Positions 8,639 through 17,657 are shown, counted from the first letter of the stretch. The stretch: 64,000 nt of DNA from GCA-003244245 sp050699975 (GCA_050699975.1 JBOHGH010000001.1:62001-126000); one strand, 5' to 3'. Made by a program: numbers and translations. The notes: generated from the sequence alone by a model not told the origin.

Positions 8639-9679
8639 TCACCCGTCGAACAGCGTCGGCGTGCGGTCTCCGGACGCGTCGGCGGGCGGCTCCAGCTGCA
8701 GGTGCCGCCATGCGGCTGCGGTAGCTACCCGTCCGCGTGGGGTGCGGGCAAGCATGCCGGCGCGGACCAGGAAGGGCTCGCACACCTCCTCCACGGTGGC
8801 CGGCTCCTCCCCGACCGCAACGGCGAGGGTGGACACCCCCACCGGTCCACCGCCGAAGGTGCGCACCAGCGCGGTGAGTACGGCGCGGTCCAGCCGATCC
8901 AGCCCGAGCTGGTCGACGTCATAGACAGCCAAACCGGCCCGGGCCACCTCGAGGGTGATCGCGCCGTCGGCGCGGACCTCGGCGTAGTCACGTACCCGGC
9001 GCAGTAGCCGGTTGGCGATCCGGGGCGTGCCCCGGGAGCGGCCGGCGATCTCGGTGGCGCCGTCGGGGCGCAGGTCCACGCCCAGGATGCCGGCCGAGCG
9101 GCGCAGCACCAGTTCCAGCTCGTCGGGCTCGTAGAACTCCATATGCGCGGTGAACCCGAACCGATCGCGCAACGGGCTGGTCAGCGCACCGGACCGGGTG
9201 GTGGCCCCGACCAGGGTGAAAGGGGCGATCTCCAGCGGGATCGAGGTGGCCCCGGGGCCCTTGCCGACCACCACGTCGACCCGGAAGTCCTCCATCGCGA
9301 GGTAGAGCATCTCCTCGGCGGGCCGAGCGACCCGGTGGATCTCGTCGATGAACAGCACGTCACCCTCGACGAGGTTGGACAGCATCGCGGCGAGATCTCC
9401 GGCGCGCTCCAGCGCCGGCCCCGAGGTGACCCGGATCGCACTGCCCAGCTCCGCGGCGATGATCATCGCGAGGCTGGTCTTGCCCAGCCCCGGCGGGCCG
9501 GACAGCAGCACGTGGTCCGGTGCGGCGCCGCGCCGCCGGGCACCCTCCAGCACCAGTTCGAGCTGCTCGCGGACCCGGGCTTGCCCGATGAACTCGGGCA
9601 GCCGGCGTGGCCGCAGGGTGGTCTCGAGCTCGACGTCCGCCGGGTCCACGTCGGCCGCGAGCGGTCCCGGCGTGGTCAC
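8639..9679 (-). CDS. ruvB: Holliday junction branch migration ATPase RuvB
   Basis: Hexameric AAA+ motor that drives Holliday-junction branch migration with RuvA. Visible are Walker A GPPGLGKTSLA, Walker B FIDEIHR, sensor 1 GATTRSGALTSPLRDRFGF, and the C-terminal winged helix (EPFLVRAGMLARTPRGR). At 346 residues it has normal length. Its GTG overlaps the ruvA stop (GTGA), so the pair is translationally coupled. Confidence 0.97.
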   Translation of the reverse strand: MTTPGPLAADVDPADVELETTLRPRRLPEFIGQARVREQLELVLEGARRRGAAPDHVLLSGPPGLGKTSLAMIIAAELGSAIRVTSGPALERAGDLAAMLSNLVEGDVLFIDEIHRVARPAEEMLYLAMEDFRVDVVVGKGPGATSIPLEIAPFTLVGATTRSGALTSPLRDRFGFTAHMEFYEPDELELVLRRSAGILGVDLRPDGATEIAGRSRGTPRIANRLLRRVRDYAEVRADGAITLEVARAGLAVYDVDQLGLDRLDRAVLTALVRTFGGGPVGVSTLAVAVGEEPATVEEVCEPFLVRAGMLARTPRGRVATAAAWRHLQLEPPADASGDRTPTLFDG

Positions 9680-10278
9680 CGGTTGCGCCCCAGCCGGGTC
9701 AGCGCATGACGCAACACCTCCGACGTCTCACGAGCCTCCCCATTGGAGTCGGAAAGCACGGCGTCCACAGCCTGTTCGGCCTGCCGGGCCACGAACCCGA
9801 GCCCGACCAGAGCCTCGGTCACCTGGGCACGCACCGCCGAGGCGCCGCCTGCAACCAGTCCCGATGCAGCCGGTTCGCGCGCCCCGACCTTATCCCGCAG
9901 CTCCACGACGAGCCGCTCCGCGCCCTTGCGCCCGATCCCCGGTACCCGGGTGAGCACAGTGAGGTCTCCCTCGGCGAGCGCCGTGCGCAGGCAATCGGGC
10001 TCGAGGACGGCGAGCATCGCCAGCGCGAGCCGCGGTCCCACCCCGGAGACGGTCTGCAGCAGCACGAACAACTCCCGAGCCGCGCCGTCGGCGAAGCCGT
10101 ACAGGGTCAGCGAGTCCTCACGGACAACCAGCGACGTGGCGAGCCGGGCTTGTTCGCCGCGCCGCAAGGTGGCCAGGGTCGCGGGAACGGCTCGTACGGC
10201 CAGCCCGACGCCCCCGACCTCGACCACGACATGGTCCAACTCCACGGATAGCACCTGGCCACGCACCGACGAAATCAC
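9676..10278 (-). CDS. ruvA: Holliday junction DNA-binding protein RuvA
   Basis: Tetrameric junction-binding subunit of RuvAB. The N-terminal OB fold (MISSVRGQVLSVELDHVVVEV), tandem helix-hairpin-helix motifs (VSGVGPRLALAML and VPGIGRKGAERLV) and a C-terminal RuvB-contact domain (EVTEALVGLGF-like, AEQAVDAVL) are all seen in 200 residues. The GTG start lies 6 bases after the ruvC stop, and the stop overlaps the start of ruvB. Confidence 0.96.
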   Translation of the reverse strand: MISSVRGQVLSVELDHVVVEVGGVGLAVRAVPATLATLRRGEQARLATSLVVREDSLTLYGFADGAARELFVLLQTVSGVGPRLALAMLAVLEPDCLRTALAEGDLTVLTRVPGIGRKGAERLVVELRDKVGAREPAASGLVAGGASAVRAQVTEALVGLGFVARQAEQAVDAVLSDSNGEARETSEVLRHALTRLGRNR

Positions 10279-10284
10279 GAGCGA

Positions 10285-10860
10285 TCACCGCACCCCTTCC
10301 GACCTGCGAGCCGCCGCGGCCAACCGTGCGCGGTGGTTTCGGGCCAGCTGCGCCGAGTGAGCCCGCGCCTGCGCCAGACGTTCCGTCATCGGGGCCCGCC
10401 ACAGATGGCAGATCGCCAGCGCCAGCGCGTCTGCGGCATCAGCCGGTCGTGGCTTGGCCGGCAGCGCGAGCAACCGGGTGATCATCGTGGTTACCTGCTC
10501 CTTGCCCGCCCGACCAGAGCCGGTGACCGCCGCTTTGACCTCACTGGGGGTGTGGAAGGCAACCGGCAGGCCCCGCCGGGCCGCGACCAGCGCCACCACC
10601 CCGCTGACCTGCGCGGTGCCCATCGCGGTACGCACATTGTGCTGGCTGAACACCCGCTCGACCGCGACGACGTCGGGACGGTGCTCGGCCAGCCACCGCT
10701 CCACGACATCGGCCACCGCGATCAGCCGCGCGCCGAGGTCCAGCTCGGGCGGGGTACGCACGACGTCGACCGCCACGCAGCTGACAGCCCGCCCGCCGCA
10801 GCCGTCGACCACCCCGAGTCCGCAGCGGGTGAGCCCGGGATCCACACCCAGCACCCGCAC
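10285..10860 (-). CDS. ruvC: Crossover junction endodeoxyribonuclease RuvC
   Basis: Resolves Holliday junctions by paired nicks. Catalytic acidic residues are visible in the RNase H-like fold: GVDPGLTRCG at the N-terminus, AVERVF near residue 68, and the C-terminal DAADALALAICH. The GTG at 10860 has an AGGAGG-type site and gives 191 residues. Upstream, where yebC would be expected, lies a two-component system, and the first part of this gene is repeated at 13430-13600. Despite this disruption of synteny the gene looks intact. Confidence 0.95.
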   Translation of the reverse strand: MRVLGVDPGLTRCGLGVVDGCGGRAVSCVAVDVVRTPPELDLGARLIAVADVVERWLAEHRPDVVAVERVFSQHNVRTAMGTAQVSGVVALVAARRGLPVAFHTPSEVKAAVTGSGRAGKEQVTTMITRLLALPAKPRPADAADALALAICHLWRAPMTERLAQARAHSAQLARNHRARLAAAARRSEGVR

Positions 10861-10902
10861 CGCACCTCCTCGCAACAAGCGAACACCCGTTCGAACTCTA
10901 GC
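10744..10902. repeat. Direct repeat, copy 1 (5' end of ruvC)
   Basis: This stretch is repeated at 13430-13588 in the same orientation, with about eleven differences in 159 positions and no gaps. Weaker similarity continues to about 10945. It covers the first 39 or so codons of ruvC and its ribosome-binding site. The two copies bracket the two-component system. Confidence 0.85.
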
Positions 10903-10930
10903 CGAGGTCACCACGTACCGGGCCGCGACA

Positions 10931-10960
10931 CCCCGGCACCGCCCGAGGCCGGTGCCGGGG
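10931..10960. terminator. Strong hairpin after the two-component operon
   Basis: A perfect inverted repeat CCCCGGCACC/GGTGCCGGGG (10931-10940 and 10951-10960) with a 10-base loop region begins 2 bases past the response-regulator stop codon as read leftwards. It would insulate ruvC from the inserted operon. Confidence 0.6.
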
Positions 10961-10962
10961 TT

Positions 10963-11640
10963 CTAGGGCATCAGAAAGAACCAGATTTCTGGCCTACCCA
11001 CCCTTCCGTATCGCAAGCTGCGCTCCGCGAGGCCGTTGTCCGCGAGATATCCCAGGTAGCGCCGTGCTGTCATGGCCGACATGCCGGTGGCTTCAGCGGC
11101 AGCCGCAGCAGACAAGCCGTCGGCAGCCACCGTGGTCAGCTCATCGATGATCTTCTGCAGGGTCTCACCGCTCATCCCCGGGGGCAGGATCCGGTAGGTG
11201 CGGCGTCGCGGCCCGTCCACTATGTCGTCCACTTCGCCCTGGCCGACGACCTGACCGGACCCCGCGGCGCGCTGCCGGAATTCGGCGTAGCTTTCCAGCT
11301 TGCCGCGCAGCGAGGCGAAGTCGAATGGTTTGATCAGGTAATGCACGACACCCAAGGATTTCGCGGTCCGGACATCAGCCACGCCCCGCGCCGCCGTTAC
11401 GGCGATTACATCGATCGTGCTGCCGGCGGCGCGAAGCTTACGGCACACGTTGAGCCCGTGAATGTCCGGCAGATAGAAGTCGAGCAGGATCACGTCGATT
11501 ACGACACGTTGGCAGAGCCGCAGTGCCTCGTGGCCGGAGTGGACCACTCCGGCCACCTCGAAGCCGGGCACGCGCTGCACGTAGAGCCGGTGCGCCTCGG
11601 CAGCCACCTGGTCGTCCTCCACCACCAGTAGGTTGATCAC
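10963..11640 (-). CDS. CitB/DcuR-family response regulator
   Basis: DNA-binding partner of the adjacent sensor kinase; family members control uptake or fermentation of citrate and C4-dicarboxylates. The receiver domain shows VVEDD at the N-terminus, the phospho-acceptor in VILLDFYLPD near residue 54, and YLIKPF near 103. The C-terminal helix-turn-helix (MSAMTARRYLGYLADNGLA) and YGRVGRPE wing are typical of the family. The GTG start overlaps the kinase stop (GTGA). A dctA-type transporter lies 4.6 kb away in the same island and is the obvious candidate target. Confidence 0.9.
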   Translation of the reverse strand: MINLLVVEDDQVAAEAHRLYVQRVPGFEVAGVVHSGHEALRLCQRVVIDVILLDFYLPDIHGLNVCRKLRAAGSTIDVIAVTAARGVADVRTAKSLGVVHYLIKPFDFASLRGKLESYAEFRQRAAGSGQVVGQGEVDDIVDGPRRRTYRILPPGMSGETLQKIIDELTTVAADGLSAAAAAEATGMSAMTARRYLGYLADNGLAERSLRYGRVGRPEIWFFLMP

Positions 11641-13271
11641 GCGTCTGCACCCTTTCGCAGCGGAAGCCGGACCGTGAACACCGCGCCGCCGTCCTGCCCT
11701 ACGTCGATACTTCCGCGGTTGCGGCGCACCACTTGCCCGACCAGAGCGAGCCCGAGACCGCGCCCGACCGGACCGTCCGACGGTTTGGTGCTCCTGCCGG
11801 GCCGAAACATCTCCGGCGCGATCCTGGGATCCATGCCCGGACCGTTGTCGGCCACTCGCAGCACCAATTCACCGTTGTCCATTCGCGCAGTGACCGCCAC
11901 CTGAGGTTGACCGTCATGGCGGTTCGCCGCCGTGATCGCCGCGTCGACCGCATTGTCGATGAGATTGCCGAGAATGGTCACCAAGTCTCCCGATTCGATG
12001 GCGCCGTCCATCCCGTCAATCGCGGTGTCCTCGGTGATGACAAGCTCGACGCCTCGCTCGCTGGCCTCGGTCGACTTGGCGAGCAGCAGTGCCGCCAGTG
12101 CCGGTTCCTCCACCGAACCCAGCACGCGATCGGTGAGTTGCTGGGCGGCTTTCAGCTCTGCGGTGGCGAATTTGACTGCCTCGTCGGGACGGCCAATCCC
12201 CACCAGGGACACCACGGTGTGCAGGCGGTTCGCCGCCTCGTGCGCCTGCGCACGAAGAGACTCGGTGAATCCGCGCACCGTGTCGAGTTCGCCGGTGAGC
12301 GCGCGCAACTCAGTGTGGTCCCGGAGGGTCACCACATTCCCCATCGCGCGGTCCTGCGACCGCACCGGAGCCGCGTTGATCACTAACACCCTGGTGTCGA
12401 GCACGTGGATCTCGTCCGAGCGCCGCCTGGTCGAGACCAATGCCGCGCTCAGTTCCGGCGCCAAGCCGAGCGCACTCGCTGCGAGACCTTGCGGGTTGGC
12501 ATGCAGGCCGAGCAACCCTCGAGCCGCGTCGTTGCACAGCACGACGCGACCCTCGCGATCCAGCAGCACGAGGCCCTCACGCACCACGTGCAGGATCTCC
12601 TCGTAGTAATCGAACATTCTCCTCAGCTCGTCCGGTGCGACACCCCGGGTCTGCTTGCGCAACCGCGCACTGACCAGGTAGCTGCCAGCGATCCCGACGG
12701 CCAGCACTGCAGCGGCGACCACGATCAGGTTCTGCAGAAGTTGCTGGAGCTCCGCCGAGATGGCGCTGACGGTGATGCCTACTGAGACCAGTGCGATGAC
12801 CTGATGTGCCTCGCCGAAAACCGGCGCCACCGCACGAACCGAAGGCCCGAGCGTGCCAGTCCAGGTTTCAGTGAACGACCTGCCAGCCAGCGCTTCCGCG
12901 GTGTTGCCGAGGAACATCCCGCCGATCTTGGTCGGGTCAGGATGGGTGTAGCGGATGCCGTCCGGGTTCATGATCGTGATGAAGTCGACTCCGGCGTCGG
13001 CCCGCACTCGTTCGGCGAACGGCTGCAACTCGCGGGGCGGATCCTGGGTGGCCAGCGCGGCTAGCACGTTCGGCGCGTCGGCAACCGTGGCTGCGACGGC
13101 TGTGACCGTGTCGCGGGCCCTGCGGTCGGCCGCCTGGGCGGCGTTCAGGTAGGCCAGCGTGGCACCGGCCGTGACGAGCACACCGACGATCACGACCTGC
13201 AGCACCAGCAGTTGCCTGGCGAGGCTCCACCGCCTACGCCGCCGACCCGATCCAATCCGCATGCGCTCCAT
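11637..13271 (-). CDS. CitA/DcuS-type sensor histidine kinase
   Basis: Membrane sensor of extracellular carboxylates by family analogy. After a basic N-terminus come a membrane helix, a periplasmic sCache domain (MNPDGIRYTHPDPTKIGG), a second membrane helix (LIVVAAAVLAVGIAGSYLVSARL), a PAS domain (LVLLDREGRVVLCNDAARG), the SpoOB-like phospho-acceptor helix (AHEAANRLHTVVSL), and the ATPase domain with NLIDNAVDAA, DNGPGMD and GRGLGLALV. The start at 13271 (or ATG 13262) places the first helix correctly; the longer reading to 13400 adds an unlikely extra segment. It is co-translated with the regulator. Confidence 0.9.
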   Translation of the reverse strand: MERMRIGSGRRRRRWSLARQLLVLQVVIVGVLVTAGATLAYLNAAQAADRRARDTVTAVAATVADAPNVLAALATQDPPRELQPFAERVRADAGVDFITIMNPDGIRYTHPDPTKIGGMFLGNTAEALAGRSFTETWTGTLGPSVRAVAPVFGEAHQVIALVSVGITVSAISAELQQLLQNLIVVAAAVLAVGIAGSYLVSARLRKQTRGVAPDELRRMFDYYEEILHVVREGLVLLDREGRVVLCNDAARGLLGLHANPQGLAASALGLAPELSAALVSTRRRSDEIHVLDTRVLVINAAPVRSQDRAMGNVVTLRDHTELRALTGELDTVRGFTESLRAQAHEAANRLHTVVSLVGIGRPDEAVKFATAELKAAQQLTDRVLGSVEEPALAALLLAKSTEASERGVELVITEDTAIDGMDGAIESGDLVTILGNLIDNAVDAAITAANRHDGQPQVAVTARMDNGELVLRVADNGPGMDPRIAPEMFRPGRSTKPSDGPVGRGLGLALVGQVVRRNRGSIDVGQDGGAVFTVRLPLRKGADA

Positions 13272-13429
13272 CTGAACACACCCCGACCACATCACCGCGC
13301 TAAGGAAAGTAATGAACACAAGCGTGACCCGGATCACACCAGTCCGCATAGTCACCAGGCACACGCGCCGCCGACGGCGCTCGGACCCATCGGGAGGCAA
13401 TCGTGTCCGTCACACCGATCGGCGGCAAC

Positions 13430-13600
13430 CTCGGGCGGGGTACGCACGACGTCGACCGCCACGCAGCTGACCGCCCGCCCGCCGCAGCCGTCGACCACCC
13501 CAAGTCCGCAGCGGGTAAGCCCGGGGGCCACACCCAGCACCCGCACAGCACCTCCTCGCAACGAGCGAGCATCCGTTCGAACCCTGGCCGCCGCTGCATC
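13430..13600 (-). pseudogene. Truncated ruvC copy (5' fragment)
   Basis: Reads leftwards as VRVLGVAPGLTRCGLGVVDG and on to VVRTPPE before the similarity stops, matching the intact ruvC from its ribosome-binding site to about codon 39. The first catalytic aspartate (GVDPG in ruvC) is alanine here, so even the remnant is decaying. It is copy 2 of the direct repeat whose first copy is 10744-10902. It is either the displaced original ruvC start or a by-product of the insertion that placed the two-component genes here. Confidence 0.85.
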
Positions 13601-14022
13601 GTCCCGGGCAACGACACACCGGCCAGTGAACCCAGAACCGTGCCCGACCAGATCGTCCGTTGCCGGCCATCGCCCTTCGAACAAGGCGTACGCGGTTTCC
13701 GAACAGAATCCGAACACCGGCCAGCCTTGCCCCAATCGCTATCTATGCAGGCGAGAGCCTTGCGACAGGTTCGCCTGGCAGCTACAGGGCGGCGACGGAC
13801 CGAACAGCAATCGCGGTCGACACGACACCGGGGGTCGACGCCAAGGCTCCTCGGAAGGCGAACGACAGTTTCGGATCGAAAGCTCCACTTCTCTGATCGA
13901 TCGGCGGAACTCCGAACGTCAACCGCTTCCATCCGCTTGTGGTCTGCGTCACTCTCGAAACCGGAGGCGTGGCTGCCACCCCGTATCCAGTGCCACCAGT
14001 TCGGAGGAGGAAGAAGATCGAG
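13601..14022. other. Intergenic stretch without a supported gene
   Basis: Several short reading frames exist on both strands, but none shows a recognisable domain, ribosome-binding site or consistent codon pattern. The right end, with CGGAGGAGG at 14002-14010, serves the small membrane gene that follows. A promoter for the rightward genes is expected here but not identified. Confidence 0.5.
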
Positions 14023-14274
14023 ATGATCATCGCTCGTTGCCTCGGGCTACCCGTACCCTGCCGTAGGTCGTGTGGTTGCCTGCTGCTGTCGACCTGCCGC
14101 ATCGTGATAGTGCTGGCCGTGCTGGTCCTCGCGGTGGTCCTCGCGTTGCGAGGCTACCCGCCGGAGGCCATCACCGGTCCGGTGCTGGTGTTGGTGGTGG
14201 GCGCGGTCGCGGCCGCAGATCGACTCGTCGGCGTCCAGCGCGTACAGACCGTCTCGGCTTCGCCTACGCGATGA
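14023..14274 (+). CDS. Small membrane protein coupled to the HTH-binding protein
   Basis: An 83-residue protein of unknown family. The ATG is preceded by a strong GGAGGAGGAAG site. Residues about 27-45 form a hydrophobic helix (IVIVLAVLVLAVVLALRG), and a second hydrophobic stretch (ITGPVLVLVVGAVAAADRL) follows, so two membrane passes are likely. A cysteine-containing N-terminus (PVPCRRSCGCLL) is notable. Its TGA overlaps the ATG of the next gene (ATGA), implying stoichiometric production. It may be a membrane partner of the downstream sensor-like protein, which is inference. Confidence 0.65.
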   Translation: MIIARCLGLPVPCRRSCGCLLLSTCRIVIVLAVLVLAVVLALRGYPPEAITGPVLVLVVGAVAAADRLVGVQRVQTVSASPTR

Positions 14275-16124
14275 CCGGCCCGATCCCAGATCCTGACTCA
14301 CCATCAGGACAGCTCGCGCAGGAGCTGCGCGCGCTGTATCGTGCCGCCGGATTCGAAAGCCTCCGCGAGCTCGCCAGGAGCGCCCACTGCGCACCGGCGA
14401 CAGTTCACGCCGCGCTGTCCGGAAGGCCGAACCAGGTGCCGACAACAGCGGTTATCAAAGCGATCTGCGAGGCCTGCAAAGCAGATGAATCGGCACTGGC
14501 GCGACTGATTGAGATGAGGAAGAAGGCCATCGCCGATCGAGACAACCCTCCCGGCCCTATCGATGCGCAGTCACCACCTGTGACACCCGGACCGACGCCG
14601 CCGGTCAATCCGGTCCCCGACGCACACCCGTGGCGTCGACGCCGTGGATGGCTAGCCGCCGCAGCTGTCGGACTGATTGGACTGATTGGACTCAGCATCC
14701 TGTTACGGATGATCATCGCTCCATCGGATGAGTCGTGTCCGGGTCCGGGGGTGCTGCGGAGTGGGCAGTTCAACGAGTGCGTCGGGGTGACCGACGGGGC
14801 GGACATCTTCGCTCCCGAACTCGGACTGCAGACCGTCCTGGGAAGGATCAAACAGGAGAACGACGCCGTGGTGGGCAGCGGCGCGTCGTTCGTGTCCATC
14901 GGCTATGTGGTTCCGCTACCCCGCGACGACACGAGCGGGTGGCTCACCTCGCTGCGCCACGAACTCGAAGGCGCCTACCTCGCGCAGTGGCGGGCCAACC
15001 ACCGCGACGGGCTCGGAGACATCCCGCTGATCCGGCTACTGGTAGTCAACGTCGGCGAGCAGGCCGAGCAGCAGGACGCAGTCATCCCCGCGGTGCTCCA
15101 ACGAGTCGCCGACCCGGAGGAGCACCTCGTGGCCGTGGCTGGCCTGAGCGAGAGCCTGGATGCCACCAAACAGGCCATCCGGTCGCTGTCCAACGCAGGG
15201 ATCCCGATAATCGCCTCCCGGCTCACCGCCGACGATCTGAGCACCACCCCCGGACAGCCAGTCCGGGGACTGTTCCAGATCGCCCCCACCACCAGCGCGC
15301 AAACCGCGGTCGCCGCCGGGGTGCTCAAACCGGTGGCGACGCTGCTGGTCCAGGACATCAACCAGGGCGATGCCTACACCAACGCCCTGGCCGAGCAGTT
15401 CCGCACGGTGTTCACCAGCCCACCGACGGGCAAGCTGCTCGAGCCTGAGCGCTATGACTCCGCGCTCCCCGGGGTGGGCAACGCCTTCGTGCAGATGATG
15501 TCCAACATCTGCATCAAACAACCCGCCGCGATCTACTACGCCGGGCGGGGCGCGAGTCTGCCCGGCTTCCTCGCCGCCCTCGCAGGACGGCCCTGCCAGC
15601 AACTGAAGATCGACCTGTTCACCGCGTCCAACGCGGTGAACCTGACCACAACCCTGCGCCAGCAACTGGCCGCCGGTAACCAGGACGGGATCGCCGCCAA
15701 TCTGCGCGCGAACATCACCCTGCACTACACCGGGCTGGCCCACCCCGGCGGGTGGTCCGACCAGCAGCGGTTCCTGCCCGCCTCCACCAGGATTTTCCAG
15801 CAGGACTGCGCCACCTGCTTCACCCTGGTCTTCCCCCAGGAACAACTCGACGACGGGTCCGCAATTATCAGCTACGACGCCCTGCTGGTCGCTATCCGCG
15901 CGATCCGCTCCGGAATTAGCCAGCAAAGCAATGCCCCGTTCGATCCCACCGCGCTCACCCCCGGCGCGATGCTCCAGCAGATGTTCCGGATCAACCAGGC
16001 CGCCCCCGTGCACGGCGCCAGCGGACCCACCGCCTTCGATGAACAAGGCAAGCCGATCGACAAGCCGATCCCGATACTGCAACTCAACCCCGACGGCACC
16101 GTGACCGTCATCCGGTCCGGATAG
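14271..16124 (+). CDS. HTH-transmembrane-periplasmic binding protein fusion
   Basis: A 617-residue protein with an unusual layout. Residues about 14-80 form an XRE-like helix-turn-helix (LRELARSAHCAPATVHAALSG) of the type common at the N-terminus of actinomycete signalling proteins. A Pro-rich linker runs about 92-118, and one membrane helix (WLAAAAVGLIGLIGLSILL) lies near 127-148. The rest resembles a type I periplasmic-binding protein of the branched-chain amino acid receptor class, with AVAGLSESLDATKQAIRSL, NAGIPIIAS and ATLLVQDINQGDAYTNAL. The topology would put the HTH inside and the ligand-binding domain outside, as in a one-component membrane regulator. It could instead be a transport-associated receptor. 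No ABC permease genes are nearby. Confidence 0.7.
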   Translation: MTGPIPDPDSPSGQLAQELRALYRAAGFESLRELARSAHCAPATVHAALSGRPNQVPTTAVIKAICEACKADESALARLIEMRKKAIADRDNPPGPIDAQSPPVTPGPTPPVNPVPDAHPWRRRRGWLAAAAVGLIGLIGLSILLRMIIAPSDESCPGPGVLRSGQFNECVGVTDGADIFAPELGLQTVLGRIKQENDAVVGSGASFVSIGYVVPLPRDDTSGWLTSLRHELEGAYLAQWRANHRDGLGDIPLIRLLVVNVGEQAEQQDAVIPAVLQRVADPEEHLVAVAGLSESLDATKQAIRSLSNAGIPIIASRLTADDLSTTPGQPVRGLFQIAPTTSAQTAVAAGVLKPVATLLVQDINQGDAYTNALAEQFRTVFTSPPTGKLLEPERYDSALPGVGNAFVQMMSNICIKQPAAIYYAGRGASLPGFLAALAGRPCQQLKIDLFTASNAVNLTTTLRQQLAAGNQDGIAANLRANITLHYTGLAHPGGWSDQQRFLPASTRIFQQDCATCFTLVFPQEQLDDGSAIISYDALLVAIRAIRSGISQQSNAPFDPTALTPGAMLQQMFRINQAAPVHGASGPTAFDEQGKPIDKPIPILQLNPDGTVTVIRSG

Positions 16125-16244
16125 GCACCCGTAACGGCCGATCCCTTCCGATACGGATCCGCTTACGAAGTGAAGCTGGCTAGCGTCGAATGGCCGCCAG
16201 ATAAAATCGATGAAACTACGCCACAAAGCGCTGGAGATCACACA

Positions 16245-17651
16245 ATGGTGCCTGTCACGTCAATTAGCGGTGACACCGTCCCGACACGGACCCGCCAGGA
16301 TCGCGTGCATTACCTGTACCTCGCGGTTATCGCGGCTGTGCTGCTCGGGATCATCGTCGGGTTTGCCGCACCGCATTTCGCTGCTGAGCTCAAACCGCTC
16401 GGCACCGCATTCGTCAACCTGATCAAGATGATGATCTCGCCGATCATCTTCTGCACGATCGTGCTCGGCATCGGATCGGTCGCGACCACAGCCAAGGTCG
16501 GTAAGGTCGGGCTGCTCGCGATCGGCTACTTCCTGGCGATGTCGACGTTCGCGCTGTTGATCGGTCTGGTTGTCGGTAACCTGCTGCATCCGGGCGAGGG
16601 ACTGCACCTCGATCCGGCCTCCGCGGCTAAAGCGCATCAGCAGTCCCAGAGCGGTGCGGGCACCGTCGACTTCCTGCTCGGAATCGTGCCAACGACACTG
16701 GTGTCCGCGTTCACCGAGGGCCAGGTTCTGCAGACGCTGCTGGTCGCCTTGCTCGCTGGATTCGCGCTGCAGAAGCTCGGCCCGAAGGGCGAACCGATCC
16801 GGCGCGGGATCGAGCACGTCCAGCGGTGGGTGTTCCGGATCCTGTCGATGATCATGTGGGCCGCCCCGGTCGGCGCGTTCGGCGCGATCGCCGCGGTGGT
16901 CGGCGAGACCGGCTGGTCAGCCCTGCGCAGCCTCGCCGTGATCATGCTGGGTTTCTACCTGACCTGCGTTCTGTTCGTGTTCGTGGTGCTGGGTGCGGTG
17001 CTGTGGCTCGGCGCCCGGGTCAACATCATCGCGCTGCTGCGCTACCTCGCCCGCGAGTTCCTGCTCATCCTGTCCACCTCGTCATCGGAGTCCGCGCTGC
17101 CGCGCCTGATCGCGAAAATGGAACATCTCGGCGTCAGCAAACCGGTGGTCGGCATCACCGTGCCCACCGGATACTCGTTCAATCTGGACGGCACCGCGAT
17201 CTACCTGACTATGGCTACCCTGTTCATCGCCGCGGCGCTGGATCGCCCACTCTCGGTGGGAGAGCAAATCGCCCTGCTGGTGTTCATGATCATCGCGTCG
17301 AAGGGTGCCGCCGGGGTCAGCGGCGCCGGGCTCGCCACGCTCGCTGGCGGGCTGCAGTCGCACCGGCCGGAGCTGGTCGACGGGGTCGGCTTCATTCTGG
17401 GCATCGACCGGTTCATGTCCGAGGCCCGCGCTCTAACCAACTTCGCCGGAAACGCGGTGGCCACCGTGCTGATCGGCTCGTGGACCAGGGAATTCAACGC
17501 CGACCAGGCACGCAGGGTGTTCTCCGGCGCGCATCCGTTCGATGAGGCGACGCTCGCGGATGAGCAGGATCTCGACGGAAACCCGACGGAAGACGTGGAT
17601 CAGGAACCACTCAGAACCGGCAGCGCCTTTCCCGCCCGATCAGAAAGGTGA
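16245..17651 (+). CDS. dctA: C4-dicarboxylate/proton symporter DctA
   Basis: DAACS-family secondary transporter that imports succinate, fumarate, malate or related acids. Characteristic motifs are LIKMMISPIIFCTIVLGI, the serine-rich hairpin STSSSESALPRL, NLDGTAIYLTMATLFIA in transmembrane segment 7, and KGAAGVSGAGLATLAGGL. About eight membrane segments are evident in 468 residues. The ATG at 16245 has GGAG 10 bases upstream; the longer reading from 16170 has none. Together with the CitA/CitB-type system it forms a sense-and-import module for carboxylates. The gene lies on the opposite strand to that system. Confidence 0.92.
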   Translation: MVPVTSISGDTVPTRTRQDRVHYLYLAVIAAVLLGIIVGFAAPHFAAELKPLGTAFVNLIKMMISPIIFCTIVLGIGSVATTAKVGKVGLLAIGYFLAMSTFALLIGLVVGNLLHPGEGLHLDPASAAKAHQQSQSGAGTVDFLLGIVPTTLVSAFTEGQVLQTLLVALLAGFALQKLGPKGEPIRRGIEHVQRWVFRILSMIMWAAPVGAFGAIAAVVGETGWSALRSLAVIMLGFYLTCVLFVFVVLGAVLWLGARVNIIALLRYLAREFLLILSTSSSESALPRLIAKMEHLGVSKPVVGITVPTGYSFNLDGTAIYLTMATLFIAAALDRPLSVGEQIALLVFMIIASKGAAGVSGAGLATLAGGLQSHRPELVDGVGFILGIDRFMSEARALTNFAGNAVATVLIGSWTREFNADQARRVFSGAHPFDEATLADEQDLDGNPTEDVDQEPLRTGSAFPARSER

Positions 17652-17657
17652 TCACCG

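Noticed and set aside
13660..14102. Several short frames on both strands between the ruvC fragment and the small membrane gene
   Set aside because: No ribosome-binding sites or recognisable protein patterns, and they conflict with one another.
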